From NCBI RefSeq assembly GCF_003751085.1, contig NZ_RJJY01000001.1, positions 5,084,001 through 5,148,000 on the forward strand: DNA of 64,000 nucleotides, written 5' to 3'. Position 1 is the stretch's first letter, and the number at the start of each line of letters is the position of its first letter. The translations under genes and the position numbers were made by a program. This DNA comes from Micromonospora sp. Llam0 (GTDB taxonomy: Bacteria; Actinomycetota; Actinomycetes; Mycobacteriales; Micromonosporaceae). This document shows, piece after piece, positions 50,492 through 58,460 of this stretch. The notes under the pieces were generated by a model. It made no database searches. It was not told where the DNA came from and was given only the letters and a program-made list of their open reading frames with translations.

Positions 50492-50557
50492 GAAAAGCCG
50501 TTGCGGTCGCCCGGCCGGTAGCGTGAGCTACCGGCCGGGCGACCGCAACGGCTTTTC
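50492..50557. terminator. Bidirectional terminator, perfect 31-bp stem
   Basis: GAAAAGCCGTTGCGGTCGCC... (50492-50522) is exactly complementary to 50527-50557 around a GTGA loop. The stem begins with AAAA and ends with TTTT, so it gives a U tract on both strands. It separates the convergent 49646 and AraC-type genes. Confidence 0.92.
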
Positions 50558-50560
50558 CGG

Positions 50561-51373
50561 TCACGACCTGATCGCGCCGACCACCCGGGTCCGCCCGGCG
50601 ACGCGCCGCTCGTCGCGGCTGCGGGACCGACGGCTCCGACCGCCGGCCGCGTGTCCGTCGAGTTCGGGCAGTGCGATGAGGATGGGAAGGTCGAAGACCC
50701 CGGTGGCGTGCAACTCCAGGTCCACGGCGAGGTCGGTGCCGGCTGTCACCGAGAGTGTCTCGTGCGCGCCGACCGCCAGCGGACGACGGGTCGACGGGCG
50801 GGCGGTGATGTCGTCCAACGCGATCGCGGCGGCCCGCAGGTACCAGTCGCCCTCCGGCACGTCGGTGAGCAGGTAGTCGCCGGACGCTTCGAGAATGTCA
50901 CAGGCTGCGGGCAGTCCCTGCACGATCGGGCTGTCGAACACTCCGACGTAGACCTTGACCGGGACGTCGATCGGCGGCAGCACGACCTTTCCGCTGATCG
51001 TGGCCGACCGCCGGCTGCCGGCCGGCCGGGGCTGGGACAGTTGCGGGATGCCGTGCTCGGAGAGCCACCGGTAGCGTGCCGGCGAGATGCCGACGCTGCG
51101 GGTGAACCGGCTGATGAAGGTACCCAGGCTGTTGTAGCCGACCGCGTAGGCGATGTCGGTGACGCTCATGTCGGTCTCCAGCAGCAGATGTTTTGCCTTG
51201 TAGAGCCGGATCGCTGTCAGGAAACGGCCAGGCGACGTGCCCGTCTTGGACCGAAACAATCTGGAAAAGTAGAAACGACTCAGAAAGGCGGAATCGGCCA
51301 TAGCGTCGAGTGAGAGCGGCTCATGGTAGCGGTCCCACATGATGGCAATAGCCCGTTCGACGGCGTTAGGCAC
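50561..51373 (-). CDS. AraC-family regulator with C-terminal beta-sandwich domain
   Basis: A 270-residue protein with the DNA-binding domain at the N terminus (about 1-105): LSLDAMADSAFLSRFYFSRL and DIAYAVGYNSLGTFISRFTR. After a linker, residues about 120-240 form a beta-rich region, SATISGKVVLPPIDVPVKVY and DYLLTDVPEGDWYLRAAAI, resembling a carboxypeptidase-regulatory-like/prealbumin-like fold. The C terminus is Arg/Ser rich. AraC proteins normally have the sensor first, so the order is unusual. It is a likely regulator of the adjacent AhpD/SDR genes or the cluster. GTG 51373 has no good Shine-Dalgarno sequence. Confidence 0.85.
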   Translation of the reverse strand: MPNAVERAIAIMWDRYHEPLSLDAMADSAFLSRFYFSRLFRSKTGTSPGRFLTAIRLYKAKHLLLETDMSVTDIAYAVGYNSLGTFISRFTRSVGISPARYRWLSEHGIPQLSQPRPAGSRRSATISGKVVLPPIDVPVKVYVGVFDSPIVQGLPAACDILEASGDYLLTDVPEGDWYLRAAAIALDDITARPSTRRPLAVGAHETLSVTAGTDLAVDLELHATGVFDLPILIALPELDGHAAGGRSRRSRSRDERRVAGRTRVVGAIRS

Positions 51374-51792
51374 TGCGGATCAACTCCATTCGGCTGTCGG
51401 CGACGAAGTCGCCTCTCGAACAGTGCGCTCGCGCGCTGGTCACCCACTACAGGTTCCCGGGAGCATCGACGTCGACCCATTAACCCAGCTCAGAGGCATC
51501 GCAGGGTCGCCACCACCCTGGCTGGAAGCGACCGAGACGATACACTGAGAGTAGTCGCCGACGCGCCCACACTGCCGCGCGCCGACCAACAGGAGGCGGG
51601 CAAAGTGTCAGACAACGCTCCACCATCTAGGCCCTGACCGGTCTGGATGACTTAGGACTCTACCATAAATCGAGAACAATAAGTGCCGCTAAATTTCGAC
51701 TTTCTTGCTCTCTCAATGGCGAGCATCGAGCACCATCCGTAGCGAATACCCCGCAATACTCAGCGATGCCCTTCTGTCCGAACGGAAGTCAC
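51374..51792. promoter_or_regulatory. Intergenic region upstream of AraC-type gene (419 bases)
   Basis: No gene is supported here. It contains an AT-rich stretch at about 51655-51720, unlike the surroundings, which could be a promoter or the remnant of inserted DNA. The open frames here run over the AraC promoter and lack family resemblance. Confidence 0.4.
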
Positions 51793-52830
51793 CTACCCAC
51801 CCATCGGGAGCAAACTGCCCACCCGGCGGGCCGCCGCCATCGCCGCCCAGGAGGAGAGTTCGAGCAGCGTACGGTCGTCGGTGCCGACCTGCCGACAGCG
51901 CTCGATGACACCGGGATCCACCTGGTACGAGGCGAAGGCGACCAACAGCGCCAACCGGGCCACCGGGCGCTGATCGGCGGGCAACGGCGCGATCAGCTCC
52001 TCGACCCAGACCCGGCTGATCCCGCGTGGCCCGCCACGCCACTGGGCGAGGTTGTCCGACACCAGTGACCGGATGTCCGCCGGCAACGCGCGAGCACCGG
52101 CGTCGTCGATCGCGGCGCAGGCTCGCGCGTACGCCTGGGCGACGGTCTCGTTGCCGGCCGCCCAGGACAGGTCGGCGGGCAGGTCGGCGGCGGGTAGCAG
52201 GCCGAGCGCGGCGCCGGGCAGGTGCACCTGTCGTGCGGCGGCGGCCATCTGACGACCGAGCACCCACAACACCGGCGGCAGCGCGACCTCCGGCACCACA
52301 GGCGGCAGCGGTACGTCACGAAGGAACACGTTGACCATCCGGTTGAGATAGTGCAACAGCACCGCCACACCGGCCAGGTCGGCGAACTGTTCGGGCGGGA
52401 ACCGCGAATCGACCGGTTTGCCCGGCTGATCCACCGACATCACCCACTCGACGACGCCGTCCAGCTCTGGAGCGCTCCGGTCGTGCCGGCCCGGACCGAG
52501 CACGGTGAACGCACTGTTGTGGATCATCGCGCAATACGGGCAGGCGTTGCCGGCGGACACCGCAGAGGCCACCGCCTCCTTGGCCGCCCGGGACGCCAGC
52601 CCGGGCACGATCAACGACTCACGCAGCAACACCCACGCTGCGGCGAGCATCTCGGGCGCCGCGGAGTGCAGGGCGACCGGGGGCGCCAGCACCCCGAAGT
52701 CGTCCTCCATCTGTCGGTACACCTGAGACACGAGACCAATCGCTCTCCCTCGCCGCACCGCGGAGACGTAGCGAATCTGAGTCAGCCCCAGGCCGCTCAG
52801 CACCGGACGCAACAGACTTCCCGGCATCAT
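51793..52830 (-). CDS. AhpD/carboxymuconolactone-decarboxylase-like protein (long)
   Basis: A 345-residue protein with an AhpD motif SAVSAGNACPYCAMIHNSAF (CxxC...H), embedded in an otherwise helical chain roughly twice the length of a single AhpD subunit. The second half (AGNETVAQAYARACAAIDDA, RSLVSDNLAQW) may be a degenerate repeat of the domain. ATG 52830 is used; ATG 52827 is an equal alternative. It is divergent from another CMD-family gene at 53156 across a 325-base gap. Likely role: thiol-linked peroxidase or disulfide reductant; substrate unknown. Confidence 0.8.
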   Translation of the reverse strand: MMPGSLLRPVLSGLGLTQIRYVSAVRRGRAIGLVSQVYRQMEDDFGVLAPPVALHSAAPEMLAAAWVLLRESLIVPGLASRAAKEAVASAVSAGNACPYCAMIHNSAFTVLGPGRHDRSAPELDGVVEWVMSVDQPGKPVDSRFPPEQFADLAGVAVLLHYLNRMVNVFLRDVPLPPVVPEVALPPVLWVLGRQMAAAARQVHLPGAALGLLPAADLPADLSWAAGNETVAQAYARACAAIDDAGARALPADIRSLVSDNLAQWRGGPRGISRVWVEELIAPLPADQRPVARLALLVAFASYQVDPGVIERCRQVGTDDRTLLELSSWAAMAAARRVGSLLPMGG

Positions 52831-53155
52831 GACCTCATCCGTTCCTATTGATTGGTGACAGGCTATCGGCTGATACTGCCACATAGCCAGAGCTATCGGA
52901 GATCACCCCCCTCCTTTCACCCGTCTTCAAAATGGTGACCCGAGTAGGCAATCTGGGAGAGCATGACCCCCTGCCGCGCATGCCATCATGAGGCGACCAA
53001 AATGCCTGTCGACCGTTGCCCACAGGTGCCGCCTGCCGCGCCCTGGTTCACCGTCGCGGCTGGCACGGCAGGTGTCGTCCCCGGTTCGGGTCTGATGCGG
53101 AGAGTTGACGCACGGGCAGACCCGGCACCCGCTCACCCACTGAGGAGAACACTCA
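52831..53155. promoter_or_regulatory. Divergent intergenic region between two AhpD-like genes (325 bases)
   Basis: Nothing coding is seen. It holds the promoters of two divergent AhpD-family genes. GAGGAG precedes the ATG at 53156. Confidence 0.35.
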
Positions 53156-53755
53156 ATGGAAACGACGACAAAGCAGCCGGGAATCCGGGTCCCGCTGATT
53201 GACGAGGAGCACGCCGAAGGCCGCACCGCCGAACTCTACGAGCAGATCAAGGCGGTCACCGGGCTGCCGTTCGTGCCGGACATGTTCCGGCTCACCTCGA
53301 CCAATCCCCGGCTGCTCGAGGTGGTCGTCGCGGGCTACGGGGGCATCTTCAAGGGCGACACCCTGCCCCGCGACCTCAAGGAGCTGATCTCGGCCTGGAC
53401 CTCCAAGCTGAACGGCTGCCCGTACTGCGTGGGCACGCACAGCTGGTTCCTCAGTGAGTTCGGCGGCAGCGAGGAGCTGGTCGAGGCAGTCTCAGTCGCC
53501 TCGACCGCCGAGGAGCTGCCGGTCGACGAGCGGACCCGGCCGCTGATGAAGCTGGTCGAGAAGGTGAGCACCGGGGCGTACAAGATCACCGACGCGGACT
53601 GGGAACGGGCCGCCGCCGCCGGTTGGAGCGACGCCGAGATGCTGGAGGCGGTCTTCTGCGCCAGTCTGTTCGCCTTCATCAACCGGCTGGTCGACGCGAC
53701 CGGGTTGGGTACGTCGACCGACCGCAGCCGGATCGCCCGACAGGGCGACGAATGA
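53156..53755 (+). CDS. Carboxymuconolactone-decarboxylase-family (peroxidase-related) protein
   Basis: A 199-residue protein: LPFVPDMFRLTSTNPRLLEV, LKELISAWTSKLNGCPYCVG followed by THSWF. The ...NGCPYC..TH motif is the peroxidase-related enzyme signature (AhpD fold). The C-terminal EAVFCASLFAFINRLVDATG is also typical. It starts 25 bases ahead of an SDR gene and is probably cotranscribed with it. Confidence 0.92.
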   Translation: METTTKQPGIRVPLIDEEHAEGRTAELYEQIKAVTGLPFVPDMFRLTSTNPRLLEVVVAGYGGIFKGDTLPRDLKELISAWTSKLNGCPYCVGTHSWFLSEFGGSEELVEAVSVASTAEELPVDERTRPLMKLVEKVSTGAYKITDADWERAAAAGWSDAEMLEAVFCASLFAFINRLVDATGLGTSTDRSRIARQGDE

Positions 53756-53780
53756 CCACCATCCGGAAGGGAGTCCGGTC

Positions 53781-54656
53781 GTGACACGATCCCGCGCGAT
53801 CCTGCTGACCGGCGCGTCGTCGGGCACCGGTATGTCGTCCGGCTCCGGCCGGGCGGCCGCGCTGCGCCTGCACCGGGCCGGCTGGCCGGTCTACGCCACC
53901 GGCCGCAACGTCGACGCGCTGGCCGATCTGGCCGCCGAGGGCATCACCGTGATGCATCTCGACGTCACCGACGAGGAGTCGATGGCCGCCGCGGTCAAGC
54001 GGATCACCGACGAGCACGGCGCGGTGGGTACGCTGATCAACAACGCCGCGTACAGCCTCAACGGCACCATCGGCGAGACCCCGATGGACGAGGTACGGGC
54101 CCAGTTCGAGACGAACGTCTTCGGCCTGTGCCGGCTCACCCAGATGGTCCTGCCCGGGATGCGGGAGCAGGGCGGCGGCCGGGTGGTCCTGATGTCGTCG
54201 ATCTTCGGGCTGTTCGCCACCCCGGGTCGGGGCTACTACCAGGCCACCAAGCACGCACTGGAGGCGATCGGCGACTCGCTGCGGCACGAGGTGGCCCGGT
54301 TCGACATCAAGGTCGTACTGATCGAACCCTCGCCGATCCTCGGCGGCTTCGTCCCGGACAGCGTCGCCGATCTCGGCATGCAGTCACACGGCAACCCGGC
54401 GCTGTACAAGGACTTCTGGGACTACTTCGTACAGTGGCACCAGGCGTACCGGCTCAGCGACAATCCGCCGCTGCGCGGCAAGATGGCGGTCCGGGCCGAG
54501 CATGTCGCCAAGGTCATCGAGACCGCCGTCACCCACCCCAATCCACGCATCCGGTACCGGCTCGGGGTGCCCGCCCGGCTGCTGACCCGGATGCGGGCGG
54601 CGATCGGCGACCGCAACTGGGACCGGTTCGTCCGCGCGTTCTTCCCCATCCCCTGA
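53781..54656 (+). CDS. Short-chain dehydrogenase/reductase with altered Gly-rich loop
   Basis: A 291-residue classical SDR: LINNAAYS, LMSSIFG and active-site YYQATKHALEAI (Tyr-x3-Lys) are all present. The cofactor loop reads LLTGASSGTGMSSGSGRAAA instead of TGASSGIGxAxA. The SSG.G motif is duplicated (TCGTCGGGCACCGGTATG repeated imperfectly), inserting about six residues, so the loop may still bind NAD(P) or may be weakened. The GTG start has GGAAGGGAG upstream. It is probably cotranscribed with the CMD-family gene. Confidence 0.88.
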   Translation: MTRSRAILLTGASSGTGMSSGSGRAAALRLHRAGWPVYATGRNVDALADLAAEGITVMHLDVTDEESMAAAVKRITDEHGAVGTLINNAAYSLNGTIGETPMDEVRAQFETNVFGLCRLTQMVLPGMREQGGGRVVLMSSIFGLFATPGRGYYQATKHALEAIGDSLRHEVARFDIKVVLIEPSPILGGFVPDSVADLGMQSHGNPALYKDFWDYFVQWHQAYRLSDNPPLRGKMAVRAEHVAKVIETAVTHPNPRIRYRLGVPARLLTRMRAAIGDRNWDRFVRAFFPIP

Positions 54657-54664
54657 CCGTGACC

Positions 54665-54714
54665 CACGGCTGATCGGCGCCGGCGGTTTCAGCCGCTGGC
54701 GCCGATCAGCCGTG
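54665..54714. terminator. Bidirectional hairpin terminator
   Basis: A 22-bp stem with one G-T pair (CACGGCTGATCGGCGCCGGC... at 54665-54686 with 54693-54714) in the convergent gap between the SDR and the CopC-like gene. Confidence 0.75.
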
Positions 54715-54762
54715 TCCCGGCACGGGCAGCGACCCACGGACCCGCCCCGACTGCCTGATCCA

Positions 54763-55464
54763 TCAGTCAGTCGGGGGCGACGAGCTCGGCCCGTCCGGCC
54801 GGCGGTCCGACGGTGTCGACCCGTCGTCGCGGTAGCGCAGCGACATCGGTCGGCCGTCGCGCGGGCGCAGCCACAGCATTGCGATCACCACGAACAGCAC
54901 CAGACCGTCGATGACCAGCAGGGTCGCGCTGAATCCGTCGATCTCGTGAGCATGATCGGACACCGCGTCCGTACGGGCCTCGCGGGTCGCGGCGTCCAGC
55001 GCTGCCGGCGGCGCGCCGGTGCCCACACTGAATCGGTAGACGTCCGTCACGTCCGAACCGTCGGGGAAGGTCACGTGGTACGCGACCGTGTAGTCACCGT
55101 CGACACCGGTCCGCACCGGCTGGTGTACCCGGTCCGGCGCGACCTGCCGGTAGTCGCCGTCGGTGACCTCCTCGCCGGCTCCGTCGAACACCTCGACGTG
55201 GGACAGTTCCGGTTGCACGGTGTCGGTGAAGGACAGGGTCACGCCGGTCGGCGCGACGCTGAGCGCCGCGCCGACCGGCGGGTCCGCCTGGAGCAGTCGA
55301 CCGCCCTGGTCGGCCCGGGCGCTGCCGGGAGTGGCCAGCAGCATCACCGCGACCACGGCGGCCAGCGTGACGACGCCGGCCGGCGTGCGGTTGCCGGCCG
55401 CCCCGTCGGTGGCTGCCGGCAACCGGACGCCGGCCGGTACTCCTGGACCCGGGTCAGGCCGCAT
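54763..55464 (-). CDS. CopC-domain protein lacking copper-ligand histidines
   Basis: A 233-residue protein: an N-terminal signal (VVTLAAVVAVMLLATPGSAR), a CopC/YobA-type beta-sandwich (LLQADPPVGAALSVAPTGVT, LSFTDTVQPELSHVEVFDGA, DYTVAYHVTFPDGSDVTDVY), then a C-terminal membrane helix (TLLVIDGLVLFVVIAMLWLR) and a cytosolic Arg/Ser/Pro tail. The N-terminal His and the DGH histidine that bind copper in CopC are replaced (ADQGG and DGS), so copper binding through the classical site is unlikely. It overlaps the preceding membrane-protein gene by 11 bases. Confidence 0.85.
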   Translation of the reverse strand: MRPDPGPGVPAGVRLPAATDGAAGNRTPAGVVTLAAVVAVMLLATPGSARADQGGRLLQADPPVGAALSVAPTGVTLSFTDTVQPELSHVEVFDGAGEEVTDGDYRQVAPDRVHQPVRTGVDGDYTVAYHVTFPDGSDVTDVYRFSVGTGAPPAALDAATREARTDAVSDHAHEIDGFSATLLVIDGLVLFVVIAMLWLRPRDGRPMSLRYRDDGSTPSDRRPDGPSSSPPTD

Positions 55465-56065
55465 GGGGGGCGAGCGGTCGGACTTCCGACCGGTGGCCGG
55501 CGCAGCTGCAGCTCATCTGTTCCCGCTCACGCTCGTTCGGGCGCAGATGCAGATACATGGCGACCACCATCGGGATGAAGACCACCGAGTTGTAGAACAG
55601 GTGCAGTTCGACGCGGGGCACGATCAGTTGCACCACACTGGTCACCACCGGCTGACCGAAGAAGATGGTGCCGGTCTGCGCCTGGATCAGCAACAGCAGA
55701 TGTTCGATGTGGTGCCAGAACTGGATGGCCAGCGCGATCGTCCACCAGGTCCGGGCCCGCCCGGTGAACCCGGGCCGGAGCAGGAACAGGAAGACGAGCA
55801 TCACGATGGCGTACCCGTAGTGCAGCCACTCGGAGCTGACCAGCCACGGGAACCACTGGCCGAGCACGCCGCGGGCCTGTGGCCGGGGGTTGCCGAGCAC
55901 CCAGATCTGGTATGCCTGGACCAGGTGTTCGGCCCAGTGTGCAAGAACGATGACGAGGAAGCTGTTCAGGGCCAGCTTGTGGTGTGCGCCGTTGAGCCGG
56001 GCCAGCAGGCCAGTAGACCCGGCGGAAGCGGAATGGGGGGCGGGGTGAGCGGCGGAATGTGCCAT
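55454..56065 (-). CDS. His-rich multi-pass membrane protein
   Basis: A 203-residue membrane protein with about four helices carrying histidines within the membrane: VIVLAHWAEHLVQAYQIWVL and FWHHIEHLLLLIQAQTG. The N terminus is His/Ser/Ala-rich (MAHSAAHPAPHSASAG). In-membrane His suggests metal or haem binding, as in some desaturase-like or di-haem proteins, but no family is assigned. ATG 56065 is used, with GGAAGG about ten bases upstream. It is coupled by overlap to the CopC-like gene. Confidence 0.7.
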   Translation of the reverse strand: MAHSAAHPAPHSASAGSTGLLARLNGAHHKLALNSFLVIVLAHWAEHLVQAYQIWVLGNPRPQARGVLGQWFPWLVSSEWLHYGYAIVMLVFLFLLRPGFTGRARTWWTIALAIQFWHHIEHLLLLIQAQTGTIFFGQPVVTSVVQLIVPRVELHLFYNSVVFIPMVVAMYLHLRPNEREREQMSCSCAGHRSEVRPLAPHAA

Positions 56066-56162
56066 TTTCTGCATACCTTCCGTAAGACAGGCATGACATC
56101 CTGTCGCGAAGCTAGCCGGCCGAGTAGCGTCGTGGGTAGCAAAAATTGCCCAGTTTGCTGAC

Positions 56163-57515
56163 TCAGCCAGGAAGCCAGTTGGCGTGGAAGCCACTGGGCA
56201 CCCGCACCGGCAGGTGCACCACGGCCACCGGCTCGCCGGTGAAATCTGCGGCGTCGAGCACCACCAGGCTGCTGCGGTCGAGCCTTCCGTCGTACACATA
56301 GGTGAGCAGCCAGCCGTCGTCCTCCGCGCCGACCGGGCCGCGCGGCACGAAGACAGCCTCCCCCGCTTCCCGGTACGGCCCGAAATCGTGCACCGCCACG
56401 TCCCGACGGTCCAGATCGTGTCGGAGCAACGCCGAGCCCCCCAGCGCCCCGGCGCCGTCCTGCATGGCCACCGTGTAGGCGTACCGGTAAGGGGTGGTCT
56501 TGCGCCGGTCGTCGATGCGCGGGAACTCCTGCGGGATGTCGTCGAGCTGATCGGCTGCCACTGATCCTGTGGTCAGGTCGAGGGTCCAGCGCCACAGCGT
56601 CGGGGCGCACTCGCCGGGTGCCCGGCGGTCCCGGTCGAAGACCCGCTCGTGCCGCACGACGTCGATCACGCACCGGTCGGCGGTCTCGTAGGCGTTCACC
56701 GGGTGGAAGACGTAGCACGGATCGACCTCGAACCAGCGCACGTCCGGCCCGGCTGCGGCGTGGGGCAGCAGGCCGATCCGGGCCGGCCGGCCGGCGGACC
56801 AGGCGTACGGGAACCGGGACCCGGCGTGGGCCAGGGCCGGGTCGAAGGCCACCGGCAGGTCGAACAGCACGGTGTGCCGGTCGGTCAGGGCGACCGAGTG
56901 CATGAGCGGGGTGCCGGCCACCTCGATCCGGGTGCTGCGCCGCACCCGGCCGTCCACGCCGACGACCAGATGTTCGACGTAGGGCAGGTCGTGGTAGTAG
57001 GCGACGGCGAACAGTTCCCCGGTGACCGGGTCGGTCTCGGCGTGCGCGGTGAAGCCGTGCGGCAGGGTCGCGTCGAAGTCCGTCCGGGCGACCGATTCGA
57101 GCTCGCCGTCGAGCTCGATCGGCAGGACGCCGGCTTCGCCGAGGGCGAGGGTACGGCCGGCGTGTCGGATCAGGTTTGCGTTGGCGTTGTCGCACAGCCC
57201 GTGCCGGGGGCCGGGGATGGGCAGTTCTCCCCGGGTCCGGGCGACGCTGTCGCTGCGGACCCACCGGTTGCGGTACCACAGCGCCCGACCGTGGCGCAGT
57301 CGCACACCGTGCACCATGCCGTCGCCGACCAGCGGGTGGGCCCGCGGGTCGGGCCGGGTCGGGTTGGGGCCGATCCGGGCCAGACAGCCGTCGAGTTCGA
57401 CGGGCAGCCGGCCGGTGACGACGAGGTCGGTCTCGGTCGTCTCGTGGGTGACCGGGCGCCGGTTGTCCCGACGGACGATCGCGGGGGTCAGGGGTGAGTG
57501 GGCGACGACGCTCAT
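56163..57515 (-). CDS. Carotenoid cleavage oxygenase (RPE65/CCD family)
   Basis: A 450-residue RPE65-family protein. The four iron-binding histidines are visible: LPHGFTAHAETDP, GTPLMHSVALTD, CYVFHPVNAYE and PSGFHANWLPG. The N terminus LDGCLARIGPNPTRPDP is typical of apocarotenoid/lignostilbene oxygenases. Such enzymes cut a C=C bond of a carotenoid or stilbene with O2. ATG 57515 follows GGAGGATCCCG. It is divergent from the TetR gene, with a GTTACGTAAC palindrome between, so TetR control is likely. Confidence 0.93.
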   Translation of the reverse strand: MSVVAHSPLTPAIVRRDNRRPVTHETTETDLVVTGRLPVELDGCLARIGPNPTRPDPRAHPLVGDGMVHGVRLRHGRALWYRNRWVRSDSVARTRGELPIPGPRHGLCDNANANLIRHAGRTLALGEAGVLPIELDGELESVARTDFDATLPHGFTAHAETDPVTGELFAVAYYHDLPYVEHLVVGVDGRVRRSTRIEVAGTPLMHSVALTDRHTVLFDLPVAFDPALAHAGSRFPYAWSAGRPARIGLLPHAAAGPDVRWFEVDPCYVFHPVNAYETADRCVIDVVRHERVFDRDRRAPGECAPTLWRWTLDLTTGSVAADQLDDIPQEFPRIDDRRKTTPYRYAYTVAMQDGAGALGGSALLRHDLDRRDVAVHDFGPYREAGEAVFVPRGPVGAEDDGWLLTYVYDGRLDRSSLVVLDAADFTGEPVAVVHLPVRVPSGFHANWLPG

Positions 57516-57580
57516 CGGGATCCTCCATCGGTCGTACGCGACCTGGACGGCATCGTCACGTATCAGCGTTACGTTTCGCA

Positions 57581-57590
57581 GTTACGTAAC
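57581..57590. promoter_or_regulatory. Palindromic TetR operator candidate
   Basis: GTTACGTAAC is a perfect palindrome, preceded by a half-site copy GTTACG (57568-57573), in the 119-base divergent gap between the carotenoid oxygenase and the TetR gene. Its position fits autorepression of both genes by the adjacent TetR protein. Confidence 0.6.
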
Positions 57591-57634
57591 AATGTTATGC
57601 CCCGACGGTACGCCGGGCGTGAGATCATGTCAAC

Positions 57635-58324
57635 GTGAGTCCGCGACGGGTCGATCCGCAGCTGGCCGCCGGCCTGCTCGAAGCAGCCGCGCGGCTGCTG
57701 GCCGAAGGCGGCACGGCGGCACTGACCACCCGCCGGCTGGCCGCCGAGGTCGGCACGTCGACCACCGTCGTCTACACGTACTACGGCGGGATGGACAACC
57801 TGGTCCGAGCGATGGTGCACGAGGGCTTCGCCCGACTGCACCGACGGATGGCGACGGTACGGGCCACCAACGACGCTGTGGCCGATGTGATGGCGCTCGG
57901 TCACGCGTACCGCGCCAACGCCCTCGACCACCCGCAGCTCTACCTGGTCATGTTCGGCAGCGCGGCGCTCGGCGGGTTCGCCCTCGGCGAGGGCGATCGA
58001 CAGCACGGCCGGTACACCCTGGAGCCGCTGGTCGACGCCGTGTCCCGGGCGACCGAGCAGGGTCGCTTCCGGCCAGCCGACCCACTGCTCGTCGGGCAGA
58101 CCATGTGGATCGCGCTGCACGGCCTGGTCACCCTCGAACTGGGCGGCTACCTGATCGACCCGTACGACGCGGACCTGTGCTTCGAGACCCAGCTGCGCTC
58201 GCTGATGGTGGGTGCCGGCGACAGCCACGAGGACACCATGATCTCGCTGGCCCGGGCCCGCCGCCGACGGCCGCCACGCCCCGCTCCGACGCCCCTGAGC
58301 AACAGCGGAGAACCAACGCCCTGA
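57635..58324 (+). CDS. TetR-family transcriptional regulator
   Basis: A 229-residue TetR regulator: N-terminal helix-turn-helix LEAAARLLAEGGTAALTTRR then LAAEVGTSTTVVYTYYGGMD, and a C-terminal ligand-binding helical domain ending in a disordered Arg/Pro tail. GTG 57635, 44 bases downstream of the palindrome, gives an almost leaderless transcript. It probably represses the carotenoid oxygenase and perhaps the GMC oxidoreductase downstream. Confidence 0.9.
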   Translation: MSPRRVDPQLAAGLLEAAARLLAEGGTAALTTRRLAAEVGTSTTVVYTYYGGMDNLVRAMVHEGFARLHRRMATVRATNDAVADVMALGHAYRANALDHPQLYLVMFGSAALGGFALGEGDRQHGRYTLEPLVDAVSRATEQGRFRPADPLLVGQTMWIALHGLVTLELGGYLIDPYDADLCFETQLRSLMVGAGDSHEDTMISLARARRRRPPRPAPTPLSNSGEPTP

Positions 58325-58460
58325 GCAACGGCGGAGAAGCACCGCGAATTGGCAAATGTGATGCTCATCGGGGGACGTGAAGGCCCTGTGATGGATGCGC
58401 ATCCACTCCTGCGAAAAACGCCCAGGATCGCCAACTCGACACTGCCGAAGGACGCCGCTG

